NCBI GenBank assembly: GCA_017413025.1
Contig: JAFPVE010000006.1
Location: 1-64,000 of the forward strand
Direction: 5' to 3'
Length of the DNA: 64,000 nt
Origin: Acetobacter sp.
Lineage (GTDB): Bacteria > Pseudomonadota > Alphaproteobacteria > Acetobacterales > Acetobacteraceae
The notes under the pieces are model-generated. The model worked only from the letters and a program-made list of their open reading frames with translations, did not search any database and had not been told where the DNA came from. The translations under genes were made by a program, and so were the position numbers. Below, piece by piece: positions 1-9,592 of this stretch (positions within the stretch are counted from its first letter, which is position 1; every line of letters starts with the position of its first letter).

Positions 1-2705
1 ATAGTGCTTTTCATAACCAAACACTAGAACAGGCTTGGTTTTTAGCACAATCGTTAGCCGACCTTATGGATGAAGCCGAACGGATGGGTATTGATCTGCA
101 TGAACAACTCCCTCACGCCGTACAAGAAGACTTTGCAAAACATTGGCAACATACTCTTTGCTTTCTTTCAATTGTCACCCAACATTGGCCCAAATGGCTC
201 CATGAACAAGGAGCTATGAACCCTGTTGCACGACAACTTGCTCTTCTACGCATGCAAGTTGCCCTCTGGCAACAACAAGCCTTACAAGCGCCAGATCACC
301 CTATATGGGCAGCTGGATTTACAAACACCCTCTCGTCAACGATTGAAGCCCTCTCTGCCATACTAACACACCCCCAAGGACATATTATTTTTCCCGGACT
401 TGATATAACCACCTCTGACGAAATTTTTAACGCATTACCTGATACCCATCCCCAAGCAAGTATGCGTGACCTTTTACACGCACTCAACGTAAAAAGATCG
501 GATGTCACTCTATGGGGTTCATCGGCGGAAATATCTGAACGCACAGCCACTCTTTCACAAATTATGCTTCCTTCCAAATTTTGGGATAGATCAACGCCTC
601 GAAAACTCCCGGGTGTTTCGCGTATTGAAGTACGTAATGATCAAGAAGAAGCTATGGCTATTAGTATGCTTATCCGCAATGCTTTAGAGATACCGCACCA
701 AAAAATAGCCCTTATAACGCCCGATCGCAAGATCGCGCAACGTGTCATGTCAGAATTAGAACGTTGGGGAATACGCGCTGACGACAGTGCCGGCGTACTG
801 CTTTCTGATACGCCGACTGCTGTACTTCTACGCCTCATTATACAAGCCATAGACCATCATTTTGCCCCCGTTGATTTGCTGGCACTTCTTAAACACCCCC
901 TCGTTGCATGCGGATTAGATCCAAAAGACTGTCGCCAGTTAGCACGCCAGTTGGAACAAGCTGCTTTACGGGGTGCAGCTCCTCCCACCGACCTCTGTGC
1001 CTTAAAAGCCATTCATTCCCTTAAAGATAGAATCCAACAGAACACAAGAGAGAAAAACTCTTTAGAAACATTGATAAACAGACTAGAAAAATGTTTTGCC
1101 CCCATATTCCATTGGCAAGATAGTGCAACTCATCCCATAAAAATACCAGTGCCAGAACTCCTCACAAACCTTATTCAAACCGCAGAGAATCTCGCACAGA
1201 CAAACACAGCGGAAGCCGTTTCCCGCCTATGGCAAGGAGAAGAAGGCCATCGGCTTTCTAACCTATTTTCCGAGCTTATTGCCGCCACCGCTATTCTGCC
1301 AGCACAGCCCTACACCGCTCTTAACGGATTGCTTAGCGCTGTATTGCGCCAAGATAGAACACCTATTCACAGAGGAGATCCTTTTGGCGTACATCCTCGA
1401 GTATTTATTTGGGAATTATTAGAAACACGATTACAAACAGCCGATATTGTTATCCTTGCTGGTCTTTCAGAAGGAATATGGCCACCTGCTGCAGATTCCG
1501 GACCGTGGTTAAACCTCGCAATACGTGAAAAAATAGGCTTGCCCTCGCCTGAACAAAAAATTGGACAAGCAGCACATGATTTTTGCATGGCTGTCAGTGC
1601 AGCACAACATGTCGTGCTTTCATCTTCTAACTATAGGGAAGGTCAACCTGTTATCCCTGCCCGTTGGCTCACGCGAGCAGAAATTTTTCTTAAAATCTTC
1701 CTTAAAGACGGTCAACAACCTATTCCTTCCCATCCTGCACAAGAATGGGTAGCACAACTCGCTTTAGAACAGTGTCAATCACAAAAACAAAACTGTTTTA
1801 AAGAACCATACCCCAAGCCCTCCCTAAAACAACGCCCGCGCCAAATTAGCATTACAGAAGTAGAAACTTGGCTGCGTGACCCTTACGCCATCTATGCACG
1901 GCATGTGCTTAAACTAAAACCTTTACCTGCCCTCCAAGAAGAAACTGATTCAAAAGATTTTGGCAATATTATCCACAAAGCGTTAGAGCGATGGATCAAA
2001 GATTATGACAAAACACCAGAAAGCTGGCACATCGAGGGTGCCCGTACCTGCCTAGAGACACTCTTTGAGGAAATTCTTGAAGATAAAAAATACACCCATA
2101 TCAGTGTATCACGCCGCATATGGTGGAAGCCACGTTTTCAGCGTATTGCGCAATGGGTTGCTGAACAAGCAACTCAAAACCCACCTTTAGACTCACTTTT
2201 CGCAGAAGTTAAAGGAGAAATGGATATTCCTGATTTACCAGGGGGTACATTCAAACTCATCGGACGTGCAGACAGAATAGAATATAACGCCGACGGCTTT
2301 ACAATATTAGATTATAAGACAGGTGATTTACCATCAAAAGACGACATAAAAAACAGCTGGGCTCCACAACTCTTTTTAGAAGCCGCTATGCTACAAAAAG
2401 GTGCCTTTAAAGACATACCGGAACAACATCAAGTGACTGATCTTATTTATTGGCATTTACCATCTAGCCCTAATAAAAAGATGTCTTCGATGTCTCTTAA
2501 AGAAAAATTAGATCTTTCAGAAAAGACTAATGATTTATGGGAAAAATTCTTATCCTTTATTCGTTATTACGATAATCCTGAAACCCCTTATCGCTCTCAC
2601 CCTTATCCTGGACAAGAGCCTCGTTTTGCTCAATATGCACGCCTTGCCCGCGTTGCAGAGTGGCGAGTACCTAGCGCAACAGAAAACGCGGAGAATGAAG
2701 AATGA
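1..2705 (+). CDS. addB: AddB, helicase/nuclease subunit of double-strand break repair (5' partial)
   Basis: AddB partners AddA in the RecBCD-like complex that resects double-strand breaks for RecA loading. The reading frame is open from base 3, before the first ATG at 66, so the gene begins outside the window; about 900 codons are visible. The C-terminal part carries a RecB-type nuclease core: a histidine in FGNIIHKALERW near base 1970, then an aspartate in GRADRIEY near 2270 and LDYKTGD near 2310, followed by a QLFLEAAML segment. The stop overlaps the start of addA by 4 bases, indicating translational coupling. Alphaproteobacteria normally use AddAB rather than RecBCD. Assignment is firm because of the partner and the nuclease motifs; the N-terminal helicase-like part is mostly not in view. 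Confidence 0.93.
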   Translation, partial: SAFHNQTLEQAWFLAQSLADLMDEAERMGIDLHEQLPHAVQEDFAKHWQHTLCFLSIVTQHWPKWLHEQGAMNPVARQLALLRMQVALWQQQALQAPDHPIWAAGFTNTLSSTIEALSAILTHPQGHIIFPGLDITTSDEIFNALPDTHPQASMRDLLHALNVKRSDVTLWGSSAEISERTATLSQIMLPSKFWDRSTPRKLPGVSRIEVRNDQEEAMAISMLIRNALEIPHQKIALITPDRKIAQRVMSELERWGIRADDSAGVLLSDTPTAVLLRLIIQAIDHHFAPVDLLALLKHPLVACGLDPKDCRQLARQLEQAALRGAAPPTDLCALKAIHSLKDRIQQNTREKNSLETLINRLEKCFAPIFHWQDSATHPIKIPVPELLTNLIQTAENLAQTNTAEAVSRLWQGEEGHRLSNLFSELIAATAILPAQPYTALNGLLSAVLRQDRTPIHRGDPFGVHPRVFIWELLETRLQTADIVILAGLSEGIWPPAADSGPWLNLAIREKIGLPSPEQKIGQAAHDFCMAVSAAQHVVLSSSNYREGQPVIPARWLTRAEIFLKIFLKDGQQPIPSHPAQEWVAQLALEQCQSQKQNCFKEPYPKPSLKQRPRQISITEVETWLRDPYAIYARHVLKLKPLPALQEETDSKDFGNIIHKALERWIKDYDKTPESWHIEGARTCLETLFEEILEDKKYTHISVSRRIWWKPRFQRIAQWVAEQATQNPPLDSLFAEVKGEMDIPDLPGGTFKLIGRADRIEYNADGFTILDYKTGDLPSKDDIKNSWAPQLFLEAAMLQKGAFKDIPEQHQVTDLIYWHLPSSPNKKMSSMSLKEKLDLSEKTNDLWEKFLSFIRYYDNPETPYRSHPYPGQEPRFAQYARLARVAEWRVPSATENAENEE

Positions 2706-5700
2706 CACCTGATCAAATTCGTGCTTCTCACCCTACAACCTCTGTTTTTGTATCCGCATCAGCTGGAAGCGGTAAAACAACCGTCCTCATTAACCGCCTC
2801 CTGCGCCTTATGCTCCCTCATAAAGATAAACAAGGATGTTTTCATCGCGGATGTTCGCCAGATCGTATTTTATGCCTTACATTTACCAACGCTGCCGCCA
2901 CAGAAATGACAACCCGCCTGCAAAAAGAATTAGGGCAATGGGCGACATTCTCTGATGATCAGCTTAATAAAAAACTAGAAGCATTAGAAATCCCTCTCTC
3001 ACCAGAAACACGAAATAAAGCACGATCACTTTTTACAGAAGTGTTAGATTTGCCCGGTGGTATGCGTATTAACACCATTCATGCTTTTTGTCAGTCACTT
3101 TTAAAACGTTTTCCGATAGAAGCACATTTAAGCCCTCATTTTACTCTTCTTGATGAAAATAATGCTGATATTACATATGTTTTACAACAATGTATTGAGG
3201 ATACCCTCGGTCATGTCCCAAAAGATATTATAGAACCATTGACCAATAAAATAACTCTTGGAACTTTTACAAAGCTAGTAATATCACTATGCAGAGATAT
3301 CAAAGCACAACCGGTTTTAGAACTAGCGAACACTCACCCTAACAACATTACGCACATTCTTTGCGACGCTTTCAACATCTCGAACCCAGAAACTACTGAT
3401 GACGCCATACTCGAACAAGCTTGCCGTACCGTTCAAGAAGAGGCTTTACGTCAAAGCTTTGAGAAGATTAAACAAGGTACGAACACAGCAAGAGAATGTG
3501 TTCCACGCTTAATCAAATGGCTAAATCTCCCTCTCTCTGAACGTAAAGCCCAATGGGAGGATGTTTGGTGCAAAGGACTCCTTACCAAAGAAGGAAATCT
3601 TAAAAAAAATTTAATTTCTACAAAACTAGAAAAAGAATGTCCTGATGTTGTAGACACCATCACAAAAGAAGCTCAACACATTTCTGACGTAAGAAAACAG
3701 ATCCGTATTAGACGTTTACTGACCTTTTCAGAATCATTTATTCGCTCTATTGCCCCTATTGCGCAACGCTATAACAATCAAAAAGCCTCTCAAGGTCAAT
3801 TAGAATATGATGATTTAATTCGTCATACACTCCATTTACTCAAACATGTAGAAACAAGTTGGATTTTATACAAACTAGATAGCAAAATTGACCATATTCT
3901 TGTAGACGAAGCCCAAGATACCTCCCCCGAACAATGGAAAATTATCCAACATCTGACAAATGAATTTTTTGCAGGAATAGGCGCACGTTCCGAAGAAACA
4001 CCTCACCGTACCATCTTTGCGGTAGGCGATTACAAACAATCCATTTATAGCTTTCAGGGCGCCGAGCCTCAAGCTTTCAAAGATTGGCAAAATCATTTTC
4101 ATCAATGTGTTAAAAATGTACAACTTTCATGGGATACACCCAAATTAGAAACTTCCTTTCGCTCTGCGCCCATTGTCCTTAAATTTGTTGATACTGTGTT
4201 CTCATTCCCAGAAGCGGCTCAAGGTGTTGTCAGAGAAGAGCAAGACATTATCCAGCACGAAGCCTCCCCGGATTGGCAGAAACCTTCGAATCAGGAAAAA
4301 CACATAGAACCACGTATAGAGCTATGGGATCTAATCTCTTCCGACGACAACACCAAAGACAAAGAAATAAACCCTTGGAATTTGGATAAAGGTGCCTCGT
4401 CTCAACGTCCTGACAAAACAGCCGAGCAAAAGCTTGCAGATGCCCTGGCAGATTATATTCAACAACTTACCCAACCTTTTCAAAGTCACTCTCCTTCCTT
4501 AAAACCGCAAGACATACTCATATTGGTACAAAAACGATCTCCTTTTGTTGGTTGTCTATCCTATGCCCTTAAGGTAAGGCACATACCTGTTACCAATCTT
4601 ACCCGGGCTCGTTTAATTGACCAAATCGCAGTGCAAGACCTCATGACTCTCTGCGAAGCACTTTTACTTCCGCAAGATGACCTCACACTAGCTTGTGTCT
4701 TAACCTCTCCTTTAGGCGGATTATCAGATAAAAGCCTCATGCGCTTAGCCCTCGACAGACCTGACAATCAGGATTTATGGTCGACTCTCAAAGAACGACA
4801 TAGCCAAGAAGAAGATTGGACACGCGCATGGAACTTTTTAGACACTCTTTTTAGTAAAGTCGATTATTTAAGCCCATATGCGTTGTTATCTCTTGCATTG
4901 GGGTTTCTCGGTGGCAGACCCCGATTATTGGCACGACTCGGACAAAGTGCTATAGAACCTATCGATGAACTATTAACAACCGCCTTACAATACCAAGACA
5001 AAAATCCCCCTTCACTTCAGGGTTTCATATATTGGCTTAAAAACTCTCAAAAAGAAATTAAGTATAGAACCGATACAGAAGGGGAGAGTGTGCGCATCAT
5101 GACCGTCCATAGTGCCAAAGGACTTGAGGCACCTTTGGTTATTCTCCCTGATACCATGAGCACACCTGATTCTAATAAGCGTGACACCCTTCGTTGGCTT
5201 TCATGCCCCGATCATTCATTAGAAACAAATGAGCTAAAAATTCCTGTCTATGCCTCAAAAGATGAAGCAACATTACTCCCTAAAATCCAAAAAGTTATTG
5301 ATACGAAAAAAATCAAAGAACAAGAAGAATATAATCGTCTCTTATACGTTGCTCTTACACGCGCCCGTGATAGACTAGTTATTTGTGGATTCAACTCAAA
5401 AAAGAAAAAGACAGAGGTTTCAGACACATCTTGGTATGACCATTGTAAACGTGCTTTTCAAAAACTCGATGCACAACGTCAAATCGGCTTCAATGGGATA
5501 CCGGATTTCTATGTGCTTGAAGAAAATAATATTTCTCAAAAAAATAACCCAGAACATCACCTCACACAGATCCCCCCTTTACCTACATGGGTTGGACACG
5601 CTCCAGATTGGAAACCGACACCACCGAAACAAGAAGAAAGTTCTCTACATACACTCACACCATCACGATCAGAAAGCGATTCTTCTGCTTCGTCAGCTTA

Positions 5701-6271
5701 TGCACGCTCACCCCTTGAAATAGCGACTATAACGCCAGTCCGTGCCCGTACAGCAGCCCTACGACGCGGAACTCTGGTGCATGAATTACTTCAATTTTTA
5801 CCCAACCTTCCCATTGATCAACAAGAAGGTATTGCGCGCCAATACTTAGAGCGCCCTATTCACGGTTTTGATCATGATACCGCCCGATCCTTGGTTAAAA
5901 ATCTTATTTCAGTAATACGTATGCCAGAGCTTGCGCCCCTCTTCACACAAAAAGGCAAAGCAGAACAGCCTTTAGCGGGAATTGTCAACGGACGAGTTAT
6001 TGTCGGACAAGTAGACAGATTGTGTATTTTACCCGATCGCGTCATTGTTTGTGATTTTAAAACAGGGCGCCATATTCCGCGCGATGTTTATAAAACACCT
6101 GTTGATTACTTACGCCAGATGGCAGCTTATCGTACTCTTTTACAGCAACTATGGCCCCACAAAACTATTGATTGTGTTTTAGTGTGGGTTGACGAACCTC
6201 GTGCCGATATATTACCCGAAACGCTTTTAGAGACTTATTCTCTCTCAATAACATCTTCTCTTTCTGCTTAA
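2702..6271 (+). CDS. addA: AddA, UvrD/RecB-type helicase-nuclease
   Basis: This is the motor subunit of the AddAB helicase-nuclease. The 1189-residue product starts with a Walker A motif (ASAGSGKTT, about residues 19-27) and has LCLTFTNAAATEM (motif Ia), LVDEAQDTSPEQ (Walker B), GDYKQSIYSFQGAE (motif III), a MTVHSAKGLEAPLV stretch (motif V) and YVALTRARDRL (motif VI), all in UvrD/RecB order. The C-terminus is a PD-(D/E)XK nuclease with D1105 in GQVDRL and D1118/K1120 in DFKTG. Length is usual for alphaproteobacterial AddA. It starts 4 bases inside addB. Transcription probably runs from an upstream addB promoter. No odd features are visible. Confidence 0.96.
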   Translation: MTPDQIRASHPTTSVFVSASAGSGKTTVLINRLLRLMLPHKDKQGCFHRGCSPDRILCLTFTNAAATEMTTRLQKELGQWATFSDDQLNKKLEALEIPLSPETRNKARSLFTEVLDLPGGMRINTIHAFCQSLLKRFPIEAHLSPHFTLLDENNADITYVLQQCIEDTLGHVPKDIIEPLTNKITLGTFTKLVISLCRDIKAQPVLELANTHPNNITHILCDAFNISNPETTDDAILEQACRTVQEEALRQSFEKIKQGTNTARECVPRLIKWLNLPLSERKAQWEDVWCKGLLTKEGNLKKNLISTKLEKECPDVVDTITKEAQHISDVRKQIRIRRLLTFSESFIRSIAPIAQRYNNQKASQGQLEYDDLIRHTLHLLKHVETSWILYKLDSKIDHILVDEAQDTSPEQWKIIQHLTNEFFAGIGARSEETPHRTIFAVGDYKQSIYSFQGAEPQAFKDWQNHFHQCVKNVQLSWDTPKLETSFRSAPIVLKFVDTVFSFPEAAQGVVREEQDIIQHEASPDWQKPSNQEKHIEPRIELWDLISSDDNTKDKEINPWNLDKGASSQRPDKTAEQKLADALADYIQQLTQPFQSHSPSLKPQDILILVQKRSPFVGCLSYALKVRHIPVTNLTRARLIDQIAVQDLMTLCEALLLPQDDLTLACVLTSPLGGLSDKSLMRLALDRPDNQDLWSTLKERHSQEEDWTRAWNFLDTLFSKVDYLSPYALLSLALGFLGGRPRLLARLGQSAIEPIDELLTTALQYQDKNPPSLQGFIYWLKNSQKEIKYRTDTEGESVRIMTVHSAKGLEAPLVILPDTMSTPDSNKRDTLRWLSCPDHSLETNELKIPVYASKDEATLLPKIQKVIDTKKIKEQEEYNRLLYVALTRARDRLVICGFNSKKKKTEVSDTSWYDHCKRAFQKLDAQRQIGFNGIPDFYVLEENNISQKNNPEHHLTQIPPLPTWVGHAPDWKPTPPKQEESSLHTLTPSRSESDSSASSAYARSPLEIATITPVRARTAALRRGTLVHELLQFLPNLPIDQQEGIARQYLERPIHGFDHDTARSLVKNLISVIRMPELAPLFTQKGKAEQPLAGIVNGRVIVGQVDRLCILPDRVIVCDFKTGRHIPRDVYKTPVDYLRQMAAYRTLLQQLWPHKTIDCVLVWVDEPRADILPETLLETYSLSITSSLSA

Positions 6272-6282
6272 GAGAATTTAGA

Positions 6283-6317
6283 CTGTTTTCAATCTTGTCA
6301 AAACTTGTCAAAAACAG
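6283..6317. repeat. Tandem 10-bp repeat inside a short inverted repeat, upstream of trxA
   Basis: CTTGTCAAAA occurs twice in tandem at 6294-6313. It is enclosed by the inverted arms CTGTTTT (6283-6289) and AAAACAG (6311-6317). The position between addA and trxA suggests an operator or a weak terminator, but nothing proves either. Confidence 0.35.
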
Positions 6318-6397
6318 ATAAACTTTGTTATCTCTAAAATGTTTCTTCAACGATCCACGTAACAACCGACACAATAGACGAGAAAAGGTACTTTTTA

Positions 6398-6724
6398 ATG
6401 AGTCACCATACACGAACCGTTAATGATGAGAGTTTTACCCAAGATGTGCTCAATGCCTCTGGTTTAGTCCTTGTTGATTTCTGGGCAGAGTGGTGCGGTC
6501 CTTGCAGAATGATTGCCCCCGCTCTGGATGAAATCGCTCAAGATTTTGTAGGTCGCCTAACCGTTGCAAAAATCAATATTGATGAAAACCCTTTAACACC
6601 TAGCCGTTACGGCGTGCGCAGTATTCCCACCTTAATGCTTATTAAAAATGGTACAATACTTGAAACAAAAACAGGGGCACTACCCAAAAGCCAGCTTCGA
6701 GCATGGATTGACTCTCACCTTTAA
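6398..6724 (+). CDS. trxA: Thioredoxin
   Basis: This is a cytoplasmic disulfide reductase of 108 residues, the normal thioredoxin length. The active site WCGPC is at residues 32-36 inside [20 protein letters not shown], and the cis-proline region [11 protein letters not shown] follows at about residue 76. No signal peptide is present, so it acts in the cytoplasm, recycling via thioredoxin reductase. It lies 126 bases after addA. trxA next to addA is common in alphaproteobacteria. The gap before it contains a direct repeat (see the separate feature). A purine-rich AGAAAAGG precedes the ATG. Confidence 0.95.
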   Translation: MSHHTRTVNDESFTQDVLNASGLVLVDFWAEWCGPCRMIAPALDEIAQDFVGRLTVAKINIDENPLTPSRYGVRSIPTLMLIKNGTILETKTGALPKSQLRAWIDSHL

Positions 6725-6796
6725 TACTTCTATTCGTATTGAATTTATTGATATTTTTGCCCCATGGCGAAACCTATAACAAAAAAAGGAATTTAA

Positions 6797-7726
6797 ATGA
6801 ACTGGATTACAGACTATGTGCGTCCCAAACTCCGTAGCATGCTACGACGTGAAGTACCTGATAATCTTTGGGCTACATGTGATTCATGTAATCAAATGCT
6901 CCTTACCAAAAAATTGGTTAAAACATTTAATGTTTGTCCCCATTGTGGGCATCATATGCGTGTTTTAGCACATGACCGCCTCAAATGGACATTCGATAAT
7001 GGAAAATACACCCTTGTTCAACTCCCAGCCACACCGATCGATCCGTTAGGTTTTCGCGATCAAAAAAAATACACAGAACGCCTTAAAACTGCCCACAAAG
7101 CAAGCAACACAGAAGAATCGCTCCTTGTTGCACAAGGAACAATTGGAAACAACCCTGCCGTTGTTGGCGTTATGGTTTTTGAATTTTTAGCTGGTACCAT
7201 GGGATCCGCTTTTGGTGAAGCTTTTATCACAGCTGTTGAATGCGCCATTGCTCAAAAATGCCCCCTCATTATGTTTACCGCTTCAGGAGGTGCCCGTATG
7301 CAAGAAGGGCTTATTAGCCTCATGCAAATGCCGCGTACTACGATCGCTGTTCAAATGCTTCGTGATGCGCATCTTCCTTATATTGTTGTTTTAACAAACC
7401 CTACTACGGGAGGGGTTACAGCCTCATTTGCCATGTTAGGTGATATCCAAATCGGTGAGCCGAATGCCCTTATTGGTTTTGCGGGTCCACGTGTTATTCA
7501 AGATACTGTACGCGAAACACTTCCCGAAGGCTTTCAACGCTCGGAATATCTTATGGAACATGGCATGCTTGATATGGTTGTTCACCGTGAAGACATACCA
7601 CGAGTACTCGCACAAGTTATTGGCTTATTAATGCATACACCTGTTGATCCTTTACAACACGTTCAAACCGATCCTGAAAAAGAAACTCAAGAAATCGCAC
7701 AACAACCTACACAAGAAGCCCACTAA
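6797..7726 (+). CDS. accD: Acetyl-CoA carboxylase carboxyltransferase subunit beta
   Basis: AccD is the beta half of the carboxyltransferase that moves the carboxyl group from biotin to acetyl-CoA, the committed step of fatty acid synthesis; it works with AccA, encoded elsewhere. The 309-residue product has the N-terminal four-cysteine zinc ribbon (C28, C31, C47, C50) and crotonase-like glycine-rich segments such as MFTASGGARMQEG and TNPTTGGVTASFAMLGD. The length is typical. The ATG is preceded by AAAAAAAGGAATTTAA, a good ribosome binding site. It is followed after 22 bases by folC, a frequent accD-folC pairing. Confidence 0.96.
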   Translation: MNWITDYVRPKLRSMLRREVPDNLWATCDSCNQMLLTKKLVKTFNVCPHCGHHMRVLAHDRLKWTFDNGKYTLVQLPATPIDPLGFRDQKKYTERLKTAHKASNTEESLLVAQGTIGNNPAVVGVMVFEFLAGTMGSAFGEAFITAVECAIAQKCPLIMFTASGGARMQEGLISLMQMPRTTIAVQMLRDAHLPYIVVLTNPTTGGVTASFAMLGDIQIGEPNALIGFAGPRVIQDTVRETLPEGFQRSEYLMEHGMLDMVVHREDIPRVLAQVIGLLMHTPVDPLQHVQTDPEKETQEIAQQPTQEAH

Positions 7727-7748
7727 CTGATTCTCTTCAGAGATTAAC

Positions 7749-9128
7749 ATGTCACGGTCTCTTTTGACACCACCGACTTGTACTTACCCCACAAAACCTC
7801 TTCCAAGTATTTCTGCTCCTCCCTCTTTTCCTGTATCAGAATTTACGGGGAAAACAGGAGAAATTCTTGACCGCATTAACACTCTTTATCCAAAACTTAT
7901 CGATCTCTCATTAGGGCGCATTACCAACCTTCTTTCCCGCCTTGGTCACCCAGAAAAAAAACTCCCTCCAATTATTCATGTTGCAGGAACCAACGGCAAA
8001 GGAAGCACTTGTGCTACCCTTCGCGCCATTGGCGAAGCCGCAGGCTGGCGCGTTCATGTGATGACCTCGCCTCACCTCATAACAGTTACAGAACGTTTTT
8101 GCATTGCAGGGCAGCTTGTCAGTGAAACAGATCTCATTACTGCGTTAGAAGAGATTGAACGCATTAACGCAGGGGCACCCATTACTGTTTTTGAAGCGTT
8201 AACAGCAGCAGGTTTTTTATTATTTGCCAATACCCTCGCAGACCTTGCCATTATTGAAGTCGGGCTTGGTGGTCGTTATGACGCAACTAATGTTCTTCAA
8301 CACCCTGCTGCCTGTGCCATTACCTCTATTTCGCATGACCACGAGGCTTTTTTAGGCAATACTTTAGACGCGATTGCTACTGAAAAAGCTGGTATTTTTA
8401 AGCCTCACGCGCCTGCCGTAACAGGTTTTCAACCTGATCTTGTTATGGCTGTTTTACAAGACAAAGCACAAAAAACAAAAACCCCTCTCTTTTGCCGTGG
8501 ACGTGATTGGACTTTAACCCCCTCCACGAACGACATGCTTTTTACTGATTCTATAGGGTCACTCACACTTCCTTCTCCTGCCCTTTTAGGACCTTGGCAA
8601 ATCGATAATACGGGTTTAGCCGTAGCCACTATGCGCCAAATGGCTTTACATACGGGCTTACAAATTCCCACAACGGCATGGGAAGGTATACGCCATGTGT
8701 CTTGGGCTGCCCGTATGCAACATTTGACGGGTACACTTGCTCATAGACTTCCCCCTCAATGGGAATTATGGCTCGATGGTGGACATAACCCGGGAGCAGG
8801 CGTTGCGCTTGCACAAGCCCTCGCTTTATGGAACGATCGACCGCTTCACCTTATCGTTGGGATGAAACAAAGCAAAAATGCTTCAAAATTTCTGGAGCCT
8901 CTCATACCCTACGCCACAAGCCTTTGGGCGATTCGTGAACCCGATCAATATTTAGCGCTTCCTGTCGAAGACGTTGTGAAAGCCAGCAACGACAAAGCCA
9001 AAATTGGACCAACCCTGACACAAGCCTTACAGAAAATAACAGAACAATACCCAAGCCCATTAGCACGCGTGTTAATTTGTGGGAGCCTCTACCTTGCAGG
9101 CATTACCTTAAAGAAAGACGCGCCATAA
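7749..9128 (+). CDS. folC: Bifunctional dihydrofolate synthase / folylpolyglutamate synthase
   Basis: FolC adds glutamate to dihydropteroate and then to folates, a cytosolic ATP-dependent ligase of the Mur ligase superfamily. The 459-residue product has the P-loop HVAGTNGKGSTCATL at about residues 77-91, the IIEVGLGGRYDATNV segment and SHDHEAFLGNTLDAIATEKAGIFK, all diagnostic for FolC. The C-terminal ligase domain contains LWLDGGHNPGA. The first 30 or so residues are proline- and serine-rich and poorly conserved, so an internal start is possible, but no better start is obvious. It is cotranscribed with accD. No terminator is clear before the next tRNA gene. Confidence 0.94.
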   Translation: MSRSLLTPPTCTYPTKPLPSISAPPSFPVSEFTGKTGEILDRINTLYPKLIDLSLGRITNLLSRLGHPEKKLPPIIHVAGTNGKGSTCATLRAIGEAAGWRVHVMTSPHLITVTERFCIAGQLVSETDLITALEEIERINAGAPITVFEALTAAGFLLFANTLADLAIIEVGLGGRYDATNVLQHPAACAITSISHDHEAFLGNTLDAIATEKAGIFKPHAPAVTGFQPDLVMAVLQDKAQKTKTPLFCRGRDWTLTPSTNDMLFTDSIGSLTLPSPALLGPWQIDNTGLAVATMRQMALHTGLQIPTTAWEGIRHVSWAARMQHLTGTLAHRLPPQWELWLDGGHNPGAGVALAQALALWNDRPLHLIVGMKQSKNASKFLEPLIPYATSLWAIREPDQYLALPVEDVVKASNDKAKIGPTLTQALQKITEQYPSPLARVLICGSLYLAGITLKKDAP

Positions 9129-9199
9129 CCACACGATTACACGCACACAAGGCGTCTAACAGAGTTTCATAATAAAAAATAAAAATTTTAGAAAATAAA

Positions 9200-9274
9200 T
9201 GGTGCCCTCAGTAGGATTTGAACCCACGACCTACCGCTTACAAGGCGGTTGCTCTACCACTGAGCTATAAGGGC
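9200..9274 (-). tRNA. tRNA-Thr (anticodon TGT)
   Basis: Read on the minus strand, the cloverleaf has a GCCCTTA/TGAGGGC acceptor stem, a D-arm beginning GCTCAG, an anticodon stem ACCGC/GCGGT with loop CTTGTAA (anticodon TGT), and a T-arm with GTTCAAAT. The discriminator is A and CCA is encoded (9200-9202). Confidence 0.96.
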
Positions 9275-9592
9275 ATTCTCTTAAGCATGTTCCTCATAAG
9301 GAATCCGAAAGTTCCCTTAAGAAAGAGACTTTCTCATCGCAACGCGTTCTGTCATTTTCTTTTCGCACAAAAACAAAAAAATTACAACTCCTAAAAGGAC
9401 TTTTTTGAACAGTTTATTCTATTTCAAGGCTGAAAACTTACGGAGTTACAAGAAGATTTTACCCGGTAAAACGCAATAACGGTACTTTAAGCCCTGTTTC
9501 CAGAAAATCATATTTTATTAGGAATACAGAAATACAACAAAATAGTGTAAAATATAGCTTTTATAATAACAACTTTTAACACTTCTAACCCC
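9275..9592. other. Intergenic region between tRNA-Thr and cysS
   Basis: The tRNA-Thr promoter on the minus strand should lie in the left part. A TATAAT hexamer at 9562-9567, 25 bases before the cysS ATG, is a plausible -10 element for cysS, but no good -35 is visible 16-18 bases upstream. Short inverted repeats around 9301-9340 (for example AGAAAG/CTTTCT) are weak. I see no coding sequence here. Confidence 0.4.
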
